Below are positions 7,032-15,910 of a DNA stretch of 58,962 nucleotides, in pieces. The DNA is from Anaerolineae bacterium (lineage in GTDB: Bacteria; Chloroflexota; Anaerolineae; JAFGEY01). Numbering within the stretch: the first letter of the stretch is position 1; each line of letters starts with the position of its first letter. A model generated the notes under the pieces. It was not told the origin of the DNA. It did no database searches and was given only the letters and a program-made list of their open reading frames with translations. Made by a program: the position numbers and the translations under genes. Location of the stretch: NCBI GenBank assembly GCA_016929775.1, contig JAFGIE010000215.1, positions 1 through 58,962 on the forward strand. The letters run 5' to 3'.

Positions 7032-7979
7032 TTGACCTGCGGGGTTGCGCCCGGGAAGGTGATCCTGCTCGGCGAGCACGCTGTTGTCTATGGGCGTCCG
7101 GCGATCGCGGTCCCGGTGACCGAGGTCCGTGCGGTCGCGACCGTCGAGGACACACGTGCGTCGCCCGGCGTGACGGTGTATGCCCCCGACATCGGGCGTA
7201 CGATCGACGTCGCGTGCGCGCCGGCGGACGAACCGCTCAGCTTTACAGTGCGCAACACGCTGGCGCAGCTAGGATTGGAGCTGTCCCAGGTGCGGCTCGA
7301 GGTGCATGTCCATTCCACGATCCCGGTTGCCAGCGGGCTCGGCAGCGGGGCAGCGGTGGCGACGGCGCTCGTGCGCGCGCTCGGCGCCCATCTCGGCAGC
7401 CCTCTGCCCACCGGCGTCCTCTGTGCGCTGGTCTACGAGACGGAGCGCATCCACCACGGCACGCCCAGCGGGGTCGACAACACGGTCGTGAGCTATGCAC
7501 AGCCGGTCCTCTTTCGGCGCGGGGCGGCGATCGAACGCTTGGGCGTGCGAAGCCCCTTCTGGCTGGCGATCGCCGATACAGGCGTGCCCAGCCTGACCCG
7601 GGAGACGGTCGCCCACGTGCGCGCGGTATGGGAGCGCGAGCGCGCGGCGTGCGAGCAGGTCTTTGACCGGATCGGCACGCTGGTCGACGCGGCGCGAGCG
7701 ACGATCGAGGCGGGGCACGTGGCGGCGTTGGGCCGGCTGATGGACGAAAACCAGGCGCTGCTGCGCCAGTTGGGCGTGTCGTCGCCCGAGCTGGAGCGGC
7801 TGATCGACGCGGCGCACGGCGCGGGCGCGCTGGGGGCCAAGCTCTCGGGCGGCGGGCGTGGGGGCAACGCCATCGCCCTGCTGGAACCCGCGCGCGCGGA
7901 CGAGGTCGCGCGTGCGCTGACACGCGCTGGCGCGCGCAACGTGATCGTGACCAAGGTGGGACGAGATGAACCTGCGTGA
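7032..7979 (+). CDS. mvk: Mevalonate kinase (GHMP family)
   Basis: Phosphorylates mevalonate to mevalonate 5-phosphate. All three GHMP motifs are present: APGKVILLGEHAVVYG (about residues 6-20), PVASGLGSGAAVATALVRAL (about 97-116, the ATP loop) and KLSGGGRGGNAIALL (about 270-284). The HHGTPSGVDNTV segment carries the catalytic Asp region. From TTG 7032, with GGGAGGTGA just upstream, the protein is 315 aa, the usual length; the frame is open further upstream but lies before the promoter. The 3' end overlaps the UbiD-family gene by 14 bp, implying translational coupling. Bacteria with a mevalonate pathway are a minority, but several Chloroflexota have one. Confidence 0.92.
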   Translation: MTCGVAPGKVILLGEHAVVYGRPAIAVPVTEVRAVATVEDTRASPGVTVYAPDIGRTIDVACAPADEPLSFTVRNTLAQLGLELSQVRLEVHVHSTIPVASGLGSGAAVATALVRALGAHLGSPLPTGVLCALVYETERIHHGTPSGVDNTVVSYAQPVLFRRGAAIERLGVRSPFWLAIADTGVPSLTRETVAHVRAVWERERAACEQVFDRIGTLVDAARATIEAGHVAALGRLMDENQALLRQLGVSSPELERLIDAAHGAGALGAKLSGGGRGGNAIALLEPARADEVARALTRAGARNVIVTKVGRDEPA

Positions 7980-9336
7980 CCTGTTGACGGACCTGCGGAA
8001 CAGCGGCGACCTGGCGGTGATCCAGCGCACGGTGGATCCCGCCTTCGAGATGGCGAGCATCATCCGTGCGCTGGGGGATCGCGCGGTGCTCTTTGAGCGA
8101 GTGGCGGGCTATGAGACACCGGTGGCAGCCAACCTGTGTGCCCGGCGTGCATACCTGGCGCGTGCGCTCGGCGTCCCGGCTCACCGTCTCCTCTTTGCCC
8201 TGGCGGAGGCGCTGGCGCACCCGCGCCAACCACGGGTCGTGGGACGCGCCCCCTGCCAACAGGTGGTCGAGCCCCGGGTAGACCTTGGCAGGCTGCCGAT
8301 CCTGACGCACATGGAACGAGATGGCGGGCCCTACGTCACGGCGGGGGCGCTGTTCACGCGCGACCCCGATCTGGGCCCGAACGTGGCGATCCACCGCCTG
8401 ATGCGGATCGACGGGCGCCGCTTTGCCGCGCGACTAGTGGAGCAGCGGGGCACCCACACGGCGTGGACGAAGAGCGAGGGCGACCTGCCGGTGGCGATCT
8501 GCGTCGGTCTGCCGCTGCACGTGCTCCTGGCATCCGCCATGTCTCCGCCCAAGGGCGTCGACGAGCTGACCATCGCGCAGGCGCTGTGTGATACGCCGTT
8601 CGTGCGCTGCCGGACGAGCGATCTGCTGGTCCCGGCAGAGTCGGAGTGGGTGCTGGAGGGTCGCCTGACGCACGACCTGACGCCAGAGGGGCCCTTTGTC
8701 GATCTGACCGAGACGTACGACATTGTGCGCATGCAGCCCGTGATCGAGATCGACTGTATCACCCACCGGCGCGACGCGATCTACCAGGCGCTGTTGCCAG
8801 GCTTGGCGGAACACAAGCTGTTGATGGGCATGCCGCGCGAGCCGACGATCTATGCCGCCGTGAACGAGGTCTGCCGGTGCACGAACGTCTGCCTGACGCC
8901 GGGCGGGATGAGTTGGCTGCACGCCGTGATCCAGATCGACAAGCAGCGACCGGAGGACGGCGCGCTGGCGATCGCGAAGGCATTCGAGGGACACAGCTCG
9001 CTCAAGCACGCCGTCGTCGTCGACCTCGACGTCGATCCCTTCCGTTCGGATGAGGTCGAGTGGGCGATCGCGACGCGCTTTCAGGCGGACCGCGATCTGT
9101 TCCTCTTCCGCGACCAGCCGAGCAGCTCGCTCGATCCTTCGGCTACGCACGTACCCGGACAGAAGGCGCGCACGTCCAAGATGGGGCTGGACGCCACCGT
9201 GCCGTGGGTCGCGCCCGACGGGCAGGTGCGCGACCTGGAAGCGCGCGCCGAGTTCCTGCGCGTGGACTATGCCCCGGTGGACCTGGCAGATTATGTGGGT
9301 CCTGCGTTGGACGGACCGGGTACGGAGGGGGCATAG
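7966..9336 (+). CDS. UbiD-family decarboxylase, possibly anhydromevalonate phosphate decarboxylase
   Basis: 456 aa, the normal length for the prenylated-FMN-dependent UbiD family. Conserved blocks include the N-terminal LRDLLTDLRNSGDLAVI, the flavin-binding core with HRLMRIDGRRFAARL and AWTKSEGDLPVAICVG, and the signature WVLEGRLTHDLTPEGPF. A C-terminal block reads GQKARTSKMGLDATVPW. The substrate cannot be fixed from sequence. Translational coupling to mevalonate kinase suggests the archaeal-type mevalonate route, in which a UbiD homologue decarboxylates trans-anhydromevalonate 5-phosphate to isopentenyl phosphate. Aromatic acid or quinone-precursor decarboxylation is the alternative. It would need a UbiX flavin prenyltransferase, which is not in this window. 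Confidence 0.85.
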   Translation: MNLRDLLTDLRNSGDLAVIQRTVDPAFEMASIIRALGDRAVLFERVAGYETPVAANLCARRAYLARALGVPAHRLLFALAEALAHPRQPRVVGRAPCQQVVEPRVDLGRLPILTHMERDGGPYVTAGALFTRDPDLGPNVAIHRLMRIDGRRFAARLVEQRGTHTAWTKSEGDLPVAICVGLPLHVLLASAMSPPKGVDELTIAQALCDTPFVRCRTSDLLVPAESEWVLEGRLTHDLTPEGPFVDLTETYDIVRMQPVIEIDCITHRRDAIYQALLPGLAEHKLLMGMPREPTIYAAVNEVCRCTNVCLTPGGMSWLHAVIQIDKQRPEDGALAIAKAFEGHSSLKHAVVVDLDVDPFRSDEVEWAIATRFQADRDLFLFRDQPSSSLDPSATHVPGQKARTSKMGLDATVPWVAPDGQVRDLEARAEFLRVDYAPVDLADYVGPALDGPGTEGA

Positions 9337-9364
9337 GGGCGGCGAGTGGGCTGACGGTCTCGCC

Positions 9365-10954
9365 CTAGGTGGGTCCGCGTTCCAGCGCGCGCCTGATCGT
9401 GGCGCGGAGGTCATCGAGCTCGCGCACGCGCAGCAGGGCAGCCACGCCCAGGTAGGCGCCCAAGCCGACCATCCCTCCCGCGGCAACGGCGGACGCCCAG
9501 GAGAGCACGCCCTCGCCTGGCACGAGGCGCCCCACGGCGACCAGCGTACCGTAGGTCGCGCCGCCCATCACACCAGAAGCGAGCAGCGACTTGAGCAGCG
9601 CCTTCCCGATCCCCTGCCCGCGCAGCGATCCCACACGTCTCACGAAAAGCCAAAGCATAACCGACGCGTGTCCGGCGAGCTGGACGTCGTTCGCCAGGAT
9701 CAGCCCGACCATGCCGAGCGAGCGGTAGGTGGGCAGGGCGAGGAGCAGGTACAAGATGACGCCCAGGACGCCGACCAGCGCAGGGCGCAGGGTGTCCTGG
9801 CGCGCATAGAAGGCGAACACGAGCGGCAGGTCGACTGCGGCAAAGACCATGCCGATCAGGTAGTAGCGTAGGGCGAGTGCGGTCTGCGCCGTGTCGTGCG
9901 CGTCGAACGCGCCGTGCTGAAAGATCAGGGCGACGAGCGGGCGCGCCAGGACAAAGAGCCCGACGGCGGCGGGCAGGGTGAGCACCAGGACCAGGCGCAG
10001 CCCGTTGGCGAGGGTCGCCGAGAACTGCGCACGGTGAGCCGGTGACTGGGTCTCGCGCTCGGACGCCGCCTGTGCGGAGAGCGGGGGCAGGATCGCGGTC
10101 GAGACAGCCAGGGAGACCAGTCCGAGCGGGAACTCGCGCAGCGTCGTGGCAAAGGACATCCACGAGATACTCTCCCGCCCGGTGCGCGAAGCCAGGTTGC
10201 GGTCTACGAGCACGCCCAGACTGGCGACGACGAGGCTGGCGACGACGGGGGCGTAGAGGGCGAGGATGCGCCGGAGCGCTGGATGGCGCCAGTCGAGCGT
10301 GGGGCGGAGACGCAGGTCCCGCAGTGCGGGCGCCTGGAGCGCGAGCTGCAGCGCGGCGCCGAGCACGAGCCCGATCGCCAGCACGCGCACGTCCTGCCAG
10401 CGGGGCCCGAGGAGCAGCGCCACGACGACGATGCTGGCGTTGAATGCCACTGCGGCGAACGCGGGGGCAGCGAACCGCTCGAGCGATTGGCAGAGGGCGG
10501 TGGCGATGCCCGACAGGCCAAGGAACAAGACCGCCAGGAGGACGATCCGCAGGACGCCGGTCGTCGTCGCCTGGAGCGGGGCGTCGAACTGCACGAGCGC
10601 CGCGGTGAGGAACGGCGCGCCCAGCTCCAGGAGGAGGACGAGCATGCCCAGGACGAGGGCAGACAGGGTCAGGAGCAGGCTCGCGACGTGCCACAGGTCA
10701 TCTCGCTTGGCGCGCGCGGCGTATTCGCTGAACGTGGGGACGAGGGCGGAGGTGACCATCCCGCCGACCAGCATGTCGTACAGCGTCAGCGGGACCTGGC
10801 GCGCGGCTTTGTAGGCGCTGACGGCGCCCGTTGCCCCAAAGATGTGGGCGATCACCGTCTCGCGGACGAGGCCCATGACGCGGCTCAGGATGTTGCCGAG
10901 CGAGACGATCGCGGCGGAACGCACGATCTTGTGTTCTCGGGTGCGGTGGTCCAT
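9365..10954 (-). CDS. murJ: Lipid II flippase MurJ (MviN family)
   Basis: 529-aa integral membrane protein of the MOP superfamily with about 14 helices. It moves lipid II across the cytoplasmic membrane for peptidoglycan synthesis. The N-terminus has the characteristic SLGNILSRVMGLVRETVIAH. Later blocks include GMVTSALVPTFSEYAAR and REFPLGLVSLAVSTAILPPLS. ATG 10954 is chosen because GGAG lies 8 nt upstream; an upstream in-frame start at 11026 would add 24 residues that overlap the promoter. A well-formed minus-strand promoter sits at 10985-11013. It is convergent with the UbiD-family gene. Confidence 0.92.
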   Translation of the reverse strand: MDHRTREHKIVRSAAIVSLGNILSRVMGLVRETVIAHIFGATGAVSAYKAARQVPLTLYDMLVGGMVTSALVPTFSEYAARAKRDDLWHVASLLLTLSALVLGMLVLLLELGAPFLTAALVQFDAPLQATTTGVLRIVLLAVLFLGLSGIATALCQSLERFAAPAFAAVAFNASIVVVALLLGPRWQDVRVLAIGLVLGAALQLALQAPALRDLRLRPTLDWRHPALRRILALYAPVVASLVVASLGVLVDRNLASRTGRESISWMSFATTLREFPLGLVSLAVSTAILPPLSAQAASERETQSPAHRAQFSATLANGLRLVLVLTLPAAVGLFVLARPLVALIFQHGAFDAHDTAQTALALRYYLIGMVFAAVDLPLVFAFYARQDTLRPALVGVLGVILYLLLALPTYRSLGMVGLILANDVQLAGHASVMLWLFVRRVGSLRGQGIGKALLKSLLASGVMGGATYGTLVAVGRLVPGEGVLSWASAVAAGGMVGLGAYLGVAALLRVRELDDLRATIRRALERGPT

Positions 10955-10984
10955 CGCCAGCTCCAGTGTGAGGTCAACGGGGTG

Positions 10985-11013
10985 ATTGTACACTGGAACA
11001 GGTGGGAGGGCAA
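10985..11013 (-). promoter_or_regulatory. murJ promoter
   Basis: On the minus strand, TTGCCC (11013-11008) and TACAAT (10990-10985) are 17 bp apart, about 30 nt upstream of the chosen murJ start. It is back-to-back with the cupin promoter, only 6 bp separating the two -35 elements. Confidence 0.65.
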
Positions 11014-11019
11014 AGACTG

Positions 11020-11048
11020 TTGACAAACCTGTGCGGCAATGTTACAAT
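11020..11048 (+). promoter_or_regulatory. Near-consensus promoter of the cupin-glycosyltransferase unit
   Basis: TTGACA at 11020-11025 and TACAAT at 11043-11048 with a 17-bp spacer, one base from full sigma-70 consensus. The transcript start near 11055 supports ATG 11079. Confidence 0.85.
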
Positions 11049-11078
11049 GCCGCCCATATCGCAGCGGGAGGACGTGAG

Positions 11079-11450
11079 ATGCAGATCAAGCACTGGACCG
11101 AGGTCTCGGCACAACAGGCAGAGGGGATGGACGGCATTACGGTACGCTGGGTGATCAACGACAGCGACGGCGCGCCGCACTTTGCCATGCGCGTGTTCGA
11201 CGTGCAGCCGGGTCTCTCGACCCCATACCACAAGCACTGGTGGGAACACGAGGTCTTTATCCTAGAGGGGGAGGGGGTCGCCGTGACCGAGGGCGGCGAG
11301 ACTCGCCTTTCCGCTGGATCGGTGGTCCTGGTCGACGGGAACGAAATGCATTGCTTTCGCAACACGGGGGAGAGCGTGCTGCGCTTTATCTGCCTGATCC
11401 CGTTCGGGTGGCTGGAGGGGATGGCTGAGGCGAAGGGCGTCCAGGCTTAG
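11079..11450 (+). CDS. Single-domain cupin protein
   Basis: 123-aa cupin beta-barrel. Motif 1 is seen in YHKHWWEHEVFILEGEG (HxH, Glu and Gly) and motif 2 in GSVVLVDGNEMHCFRN (final His), so the 3-His/1-Glu metal site appears complete. The real reaction is unknown; such proteins include sugar isomerases, dioxygenases and sensors. ATG 11079 has GGGAGG upstream and lies just after a near-consensus promoter. A glycosyltransferase gene follows after 27 bp in the same direction. Confidence 0.83.
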   Translation: MQIKHWTEVSAQQAEGMDGITVRWVINDSDGAPHFAMRVFDVQPGLSTPYHKHWWEHEVFILEGEGVAVTEGGETRLSAGSVVLVDGNEMHCFRNTGESVLRFICLIPFGWLEGMAEAKGVQA

Positions 11451-11477
11451 CGACAGGGCGCGGGAAGAGGGATCGCG

Positions 11478-12626
11478 GTGCTGATCGGCATTGACGCCAG
11501 CCGCGCCGTGGTGGCGCAGCGCACCGGTACGGAGGCATACGCGCTGCACCTGAGCCGCGCCCTGCTGGAGCAGGGGACTGCACACCGTTTCCGGCTGTAC
11601 TTTAACGCCGCTCCTCCGCCAGGTCTTTTTGCGGGGTCGCAGTCCGAGCTGCGATCGATGCCCTTTCCGCGCCTGTGGACACACGTTCGTCTCTCGCTGG
11701 AGATGCTGCTTCGCGCGCCCGATGTGCTCTTTGTGCCCTCGCACGTGCTGCCCCTGATCCATCCCCGGTGCAGCGTGGTGACCGTGCACGACTTGGGGCA
11801 CCGCTACTATCCCGAGGCGCACACCCCCGGGCAGCGCCGTTACCTGGAGTGGAGCACGCGCTACCACGTGCGCACGGCGGCGCACCTGCTCGCCGATTCA
11901 GAGGCGACGCGCGACGACCTGGTGCGTCTATACGGGGCGGCGAGCGAACGCATTACGGTCGCCCACCTGGGAGTGGATCCCGCGCTGCGCCCGGTGCACG
12001 ATGTGCAGGCACGGGCGCGCGTCTGCCGTCGCTACGGCATCGAGGGCGACTACTTGCTCTACGTAGGCACGCTCCAGCCACGCAAGAACCTGGTCCGCCT
12101 GATCGAGGCGTTCGGCGCACTCGCGGAAGCGGGCGCCGGAGGGCCACGTCTCTCGCTCGTCCTAGCCGGCAAGCGGGGTTGGCTGTACGATGCGATCCTC
12201 GACAAGGCGCAGGAGCGAGGTCTGGCAGGGCGCGTGCTCTTGCCCGGCTATGTCGATGACGCCGATCTGGGCGCGCTGTACAGCGGCGCCACGCTCTTTG
12301 TGATGCCCTCGCTGTACGAGGGCTTTTGCATGCCGGTGCTAGAGGCGATGGCGTGCGGGGCGCCCGTAGTGTGCAGCAACGCTTCCTCGCTGCCCGAGGT
12401 GGTGGGGGACGCTGCGCTGACGTTCGATCCGCTCGACGTGCGCGGCATGGCGCGGGCGCTAGAGCGCCTGCTGATCGACGAGCATCTGCGCGCCGAGTGC
12501 GTATCGCGCGGACGGGCGCGCGCCGCGCAGTTCACGTGGCAAGCCTGTGCGCAGACTGCGATCCACGTCCTGGAGCGCGTCGTGCGTGAGCGGGGAGGCA
12601 TGAGCGCGCACACGGGTACGAGATGA
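11478..12626 (+). CDS. Glycosyltransferase family 4
   Basis: 382-aa GT-B fold glycosyltransferase, retaining type, likely using a nucleotide sugar to build a surface glycan or glycolipid. The N-terminal Rossmann domain starts MLIGIDASRAVVAQRTGTE. The C-terminal domain has LLYVGTLQPRKNLVRLIEAF and the donor-binding EX7E motif in EGFCMPVLEAMACGAPVV (about residue 280). This is the layout of mannosyl/rhamnosyltransferases acting on polysaccharide precursors. GTG start with a purine-rich site (GGGAAGAGGG). Acceptor and donor are unknown. Confidence 0.9.
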   Translation: MLIGIDASRAVVAQRTGTEAYALHLSRALLEQGTAHRFRLYFNAAPPPGLFAGSQSELRSMPFPRLWTHVRLSLEMLLRAPDVLFVPSHVLPLIHPRCSVVTVHDLGHRYYPEAHTPGQRRYLEWSTRYHVRTAAHLLADSEATRDDLVRLYGAASERITVAHLGVDPALRPVHDVQARARVCRRYGIEGDYLLYVGTLQPRKNLVRLIEAFGALAEAGAGGPRLSLVLAGKRGWLYDAILDKAQERGLAGRVLLPGYVDDADLGALYSGATLFVMPSLYEGFCMPVLEAMACGAPVVCSNASSLPEVVGDAALTFDPLDVRGMARALERLLIDEHLRAECVSRGRARAAQFTWQACAQTAIHVLERVVRERGGMSAHTGTR

Positions 12627-12705
12627 GGGCACGTCGAGCCGCAAGAGGTCGCCATGGGGCGCACCACGGTCGGGTCCGCGTACGTGACAGAGATTGGAGG
12701 AAGAG

Positions 12706-13680
12706 ATGCTGCGAATCGACGCACACATTCACTACATGGGCGACCACGCGGACTGCCTGGCGCTGCTCGAGCGCCTGGACGTCAAGTGCCTGAACGTCTG
12801 CGTGGCCCACGGGCAGGGCGATCCGTGGCGCGAGCATGGCGAGGCCTACCGGGCCTTGGCGGCGGCGCATCCCGAGCGCTACGCGTGGTGCACCACCTTT
12901 GACCCACCCGACTTTGGCCCTGACTATGCGGAGCGGGTGATCGCCGGGCTGGAAGCGGACTTTGAGCGGGGCGCGATCGCCTGCAAGGTGTGGAAGAACA
13001 TCGGCATGGACGTGCGCACCCCTTCGGGCGCGTTCTTGTTGATCGACGACCCGCTCTTCGACCCGATCTATGCCTATCTCGCCCAGGAGGGGCGGACGCT
13101 GCTGATGCACATCGGAGAGCCGCTCGCCTGCTGGCAGCCGCTCGACGAAAAGAACCTGCATCGCGGGTACTATGGCGCACACCCCGAATGGCACATGTAC
13201 AACAAGCCCGAGTACCCGTCGCACCAAGACCTGATCGATGCGCGCGATCGCGTGCTGCTCAAGCACCCGGACTTGCGCGTGGTCGGCGCACACCTGGGCA
13301 GCCTCGAGTACGACGTCGGCGAGATCGCGCGGCGCCTGGATCGGTATCCCAACTTTGCGGTGGACAGCTCGGCGCGCACCAGGGACCTGGCGCACCAGGA
13401 TCCAGAGGTGGTGCGCGCTTTCTTTGCCGCCTACCCGGACCGGGTGCTGTTCGGCACGGACCTGGTGATCCGCACGTCTCATGCCGCAATGGACGCGCAA
13501 GAGCGCGAGCGTAACCTGCAGCGCGTGTCAGAGGTCTACGAACGCGAGTCCGCCTACTATGAGGGCGACCAGGTCACCCTCCAGGACGGGCAGCACGTAC
13601 CAGGTCTAGGCCTTTCGGACGGCATCCTGCGGCGTTTCTACTGGGAGAACGCAGCGCACTGGTACCCGGGGATCGCGTGA
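12706..13680 (+). CDS. Amidohydrolase-family protein (metal-dependent TIM barrel)
   Basis: 324 aa. The N-terminal LRIDAHIHYMGDH gives the H-x-H metal motif. Further metal or catalytic residues are likely at LLMHIGEP and VVGAHLGS, and the terminal Asp in RVLFGTDLVIR. This matches the amidohydrolase-2 branch (decarboxylase/hydrolase-like), with substrate unknown. TTGGAGGAAGAG immediately before ATG 12706 is clearly the ribosome site, so the in-frame TTG at 12694 is not used. Its stop overlaps the next start (TGATG). The loop around residues 155-175, rich in His and Tyr (LHRGYYGAHPEWHMYNK), is probably the substrate lid. Confidence 0.82.
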   Translation: MLRIDAHIHYMGDHADCLALLERLDVKCLNVCVAHGQGDPWREHGEAYRALAAAHPERYAWCTTFDPPDFGPDYAERVIAGLEADFERGAIACKVWKNIGMDVRTPSGAFLLIDDPLFDPIYAYLAQEGRTLLMHIGEPLACWQPLDEKNLHRGYYGAHPEWHMYNKPEYPSHQDLIDARDRVLLKHPDLRVVGAHLGSLEYDVGEIARRLDRYPNFAVDSSARTRDLAHQDPEVVRAFFAAYPDRVLFGTDLVIRTSHAAMDAQERERNLQRVSEVYERESAYYEGDQVTLQDGQHVPGLGLSDGILRRFYWENAAHWYPGIA

Positions 13681-14864
13681 TGCGCCCTGCACCACGCGTG
13701 CTGGGGCGCCGGGGTAGGGCGTGCGCGAACTGGCTGCCGCTGCTGCTCTGCCTCGCGCTCGCTGCGGGGTGTAGGGCGCGGGACGCCGACCCCATGCCGG
13801 CAACCGGGACCCCTGAGCCGACGGCGACTGCTACGCGTACCCCGACGGCTACCGCTACGCCGACCGTTGCACAGATGCCGACGGCAACGCACACCCCGAC
13901 GGCGATCGCTGCGCGTACGCCGACGGCTACCCAGACCGCTACGTCGGCGCCGACGCAGACGGCTACGCCGACGCCGAACCCGCTGGAGCCGTACACGGTG
14001 CTCGGCATGCGGGAGCGCACGTATCCAGGCGGGACGATCGCGGTGCAGTGGATGTACACGCGGACGAATGCCTACACCCGGTACTATGTCACCTACCCGA
14101 GCGATGACCTGACGATCAGCGGGGTGATGTGCGTCCCGCACGGCGAGGGCCCCTTCCCGGTCGTGATCCTCAACCACGGGCACATCGCGCCAGACGAGTA
14201 CTGGAGCGGGGCCGATACGTGGTATGCCTCGGCGCACTTGGCCCGCGCGGGTTACCTGACGATCTCGCCGGACTTTCGGGGATGGGGCGAGTCGGATGCC
14301 GGGCCCAACTACTTTCGCACTGGGCTGACGATCGACGCGCTCAACCTGGTCAGCGCGCTCCCCTCCCTTGCCAAGGCAGACCCTGAGCGAGTGGGCATGT
14401 GGGGACACAGCATGGGCGCCGGCGTGACCACGCGCGCGATCGTGATCGACCCTCGGATCAAGGCTGCCGTGCTCTATGGCTCTGTGAGCGCCGACGACCT
14501 GGAGTACGGGCGCCGCTGGTGTTTCCGATCCACCTTGCCCGCGTCGGACGATCTCCTAGACGCCGCCTACCGCCGGGCGGTCTACGACCGGGCATTCTTG
14601 GCACGCACATCGCCGATCAGCTACTTTGACTCGGTCTCCGTGCCTGTCCAGATCCACGTCGGCGAGAACGATACGGTGACCCCGCCCCGCTGGTCGGAGG
14701 CGATCCGGGACGCGCTGCTCGCAGAGGGCGTGGAGGTCGAGTACTATACCTATCCGGAACAGGGGCATGCCTTCCACGGGGCGTCGTGGGACCTGTTCAT
14801 GCAGCGCGTCACGCTCTTCTATGACGGGCATCTCAAGGGCTGTACCAGCGAGGGGTGTTCCTAG
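13680..14864 (+). CDS. Alpha/beta-hydrolase lipoprotein with Thr/Pro-rich linker
   Basis: 394-aa secreted lipoprotein. The signal peptide ends in a lipobox (LALAAGC, Cys about residue 32). A low-complexity Thr/Pro/Ala linker follows (about 38-100). The hydrolase domain (about 110-394) has the nucleophile elbow GHSMGAG (Ser catalytic), an oxyanion strand PVVILNHGHIAPDEYW, the acid region HVGENDTVTPP and the catalytic His in YPEQGHAFHG. It resembles S9 peptidase/dienelactone-hydrolase-like enzymes. It probably cleaves esters or peptides outside the membrane. It is translationally coupled to the amidohydrolase (1-base overlap). Confidence 0.85.
   Translation: MRPAPRVLGRRGRACANWLPLLLCLALAAGCRARDADPMPATGTPEPTATATRTPTATATPTVAQMPTATHTPTAIAARTPTATQTATSAPTQTATPTPNPLEPYTVLGMRERTYPGGTIAVQWMYTRTNAYTRYYVTYPSDDLTISGVMCVPHGEGPFPVVILNHGHIAPDEYWSGADTWYASAHLARAGYLTISPDFRGWGESDAGPNYFRTGLTIDALNLVSALPSLAKADPERVGMWGHSMGAGVTTRAIVIDPRIKAAVLYGSVSADDLEYGRRWCFRSTLPASDDLLDAAYRRAVYDRAFLARTSPISYFDSVSVPVQIHVGENDTVTPPRWSEAIRDALLAEGVEVEYYTYPEQGHAFHGASWDLFMQRVTLFYDGHLKGCTSEGCS
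13815..13985 (+). repeat. Imperfect repeats encoding a Thr/Pro/Ala linker
   Basis: Units such as ACGCCGACGGCTAC recur many times with small changes, encoding TPTAT-like repeats of the lipoprotein linker. It is coding low-complexity sequence, not a CRISPR or VNTR locus, although length variation between strains is likely. Confidence 0.75.
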
Positions 14865-14884
14865 CGCGCCGCGCCGGGCTGCGG

Positions 14885-14913
14885 TTGCCGGAGACGCGGG
14901 TCCGTGGTATACT
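14885..14913 (+). promoter_or_regulatory. Promoter upstream of the PHP-aldo/keto reductase genes
   Basis: TTGCCG at 14885-14890 and TATACT at 14908-14913, 17-bp spacer, just after the lipoprotein gene ends. The expected transcript start near 14920 leaves a leader of about 90 nt before ATG 15011. Confidence 0.65.
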
Positions 14914-15010
14914 GCCGGTGGTGCGGGGGCGCCTGTGACTTCCGCCAAGCTTGACCCGTACAACACCCCACGTGCCCTCTCGGCACGAACCAGATCTGGA
15001 GAAAGCGCGC

Positions 15011-15892
15011 ATGCAGACCACCCGCTACCACCCGACGGGCACCTGGTTCAAGGGCAACGCCCACATTCACAGCACCCACTCAGATGGCGGCAAGACGGTC
15101 GCCGAGCTCGCCGAGATGTACGCTGGCGAGGGCTATGACTTTATCTTTCTGACCGATCACTGGGTCGCTTCCCAATTCGACGTCCAAGAGAGCAGCGCGC
15201 CGCTGCTGCTGCTGGATGGCGTCGAGCTCCACGGTCGCGACGCCGCTGGATCGGACTATCACGTGGTCTGCCTGGGGACGCTGGAGGGGATCTCGCGCGA
15301 CCTGGGATTCGTGGCGGCGCTGGACGCCGCGCGCGCCCAGGGCGCGCTGCGGATCCTGGCGCATCCACTGTGGATGGCGAACTCGTTTGAGGATGCGCTG
15401 CGCCACGAATTCGACGGGGTCGAGGTCTACAATCACGTCTGCCATTGGTTGAACGGCAAGGGCGACGGCGGCGCATACTGGCACGCCATGCTGGCGGCGC
15501 GCCCGGGCACGCTGGGCCTGGCGGTGGACGATGCGCACATCGTGCCCCAGCACCCGGGCTGGAATGGGGGCTGGATCATGGTGCAGGCGGGTGCGTGCAC
15601 CCGCGCGGCGATCCTGGAAGCGATCCGCGCCGGTCGGTTCTACTCGACGTGTGGCCCCCAGTTCTACACCATCGTCCAGGAAGGACGCACGGTGTCGGTC
15701 GAGACGTCGCCGGTGCGCTTTGCGCGCCTGGTGGGCCCAGGGTCCAGCGGGAAGCGGGTCGGGTTTTTCGACGAGCAACGGCTGGAGCAGGCGACGTTCG
15801 ACATCCCGGAGAGCTGGGCCTACGCGTACCTCGAGATCGAGGACGCGGACAGGCGCAGGGCGTGGACCAATGCCCTTCTCTTGGAGGTGTAG
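15011..15892 (+). CDS. PHP-domain metal-dependent phosphoesterase
   Basis: 293 aa. PHP motifs are clear: NAHIHSTHSDG (motif I metal ligands), FLTDHW (motif II), ILAHPLWM (motif III) and VDDAHIVPQHPG (motif IV). Family members hydrolyse phosphoesters such as 3',5'-bisphosphates; this branch has a short beta-rich C-terminal domain (from about residue 215). ATG 15011 has GGAGAAAG upstream. An in-frame start at 14951 would add 20 residues that look non-homologous. An aldo/keto reductase follows after 18 bp and is probably co-transcribed. Confidence 0.85.
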   Translation: MQTTRYHPTGTWFKGNAHIHSTHSDGGKTVAELAEMYAGEGYDFIFLTDHWVASQFDVQESSAPLLLLDGVELHGRDAAGSDYHVVCLGTLEGISRDLGFVAALDAARAQGALRILAHPLWMANSFEDALRHEFDGVEVYNHVCHWLNGKGDGGAYWHAMLAARPGTLGLAVDDAHIVPQHPGWNGGWIMVQAGACTRAAILEAIRAGRFYSTCGPQFYTIVQEGRTVSVETSPVRFARLVGPGSSGKRVGFFDEQRLEQATFDIPESWAYAYLEIEDADRRRAWTNALLLEV

Positions 15893-15910
15893 CGAGGAAA
15901 GGAGAGCGAC

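Noticed and set aside
13815..13985. Short repeats as a CRISPR array
   Set aside because: They are imperfect, without unique spacers, and encode a Thr/Pro linker in a lipoprotein.
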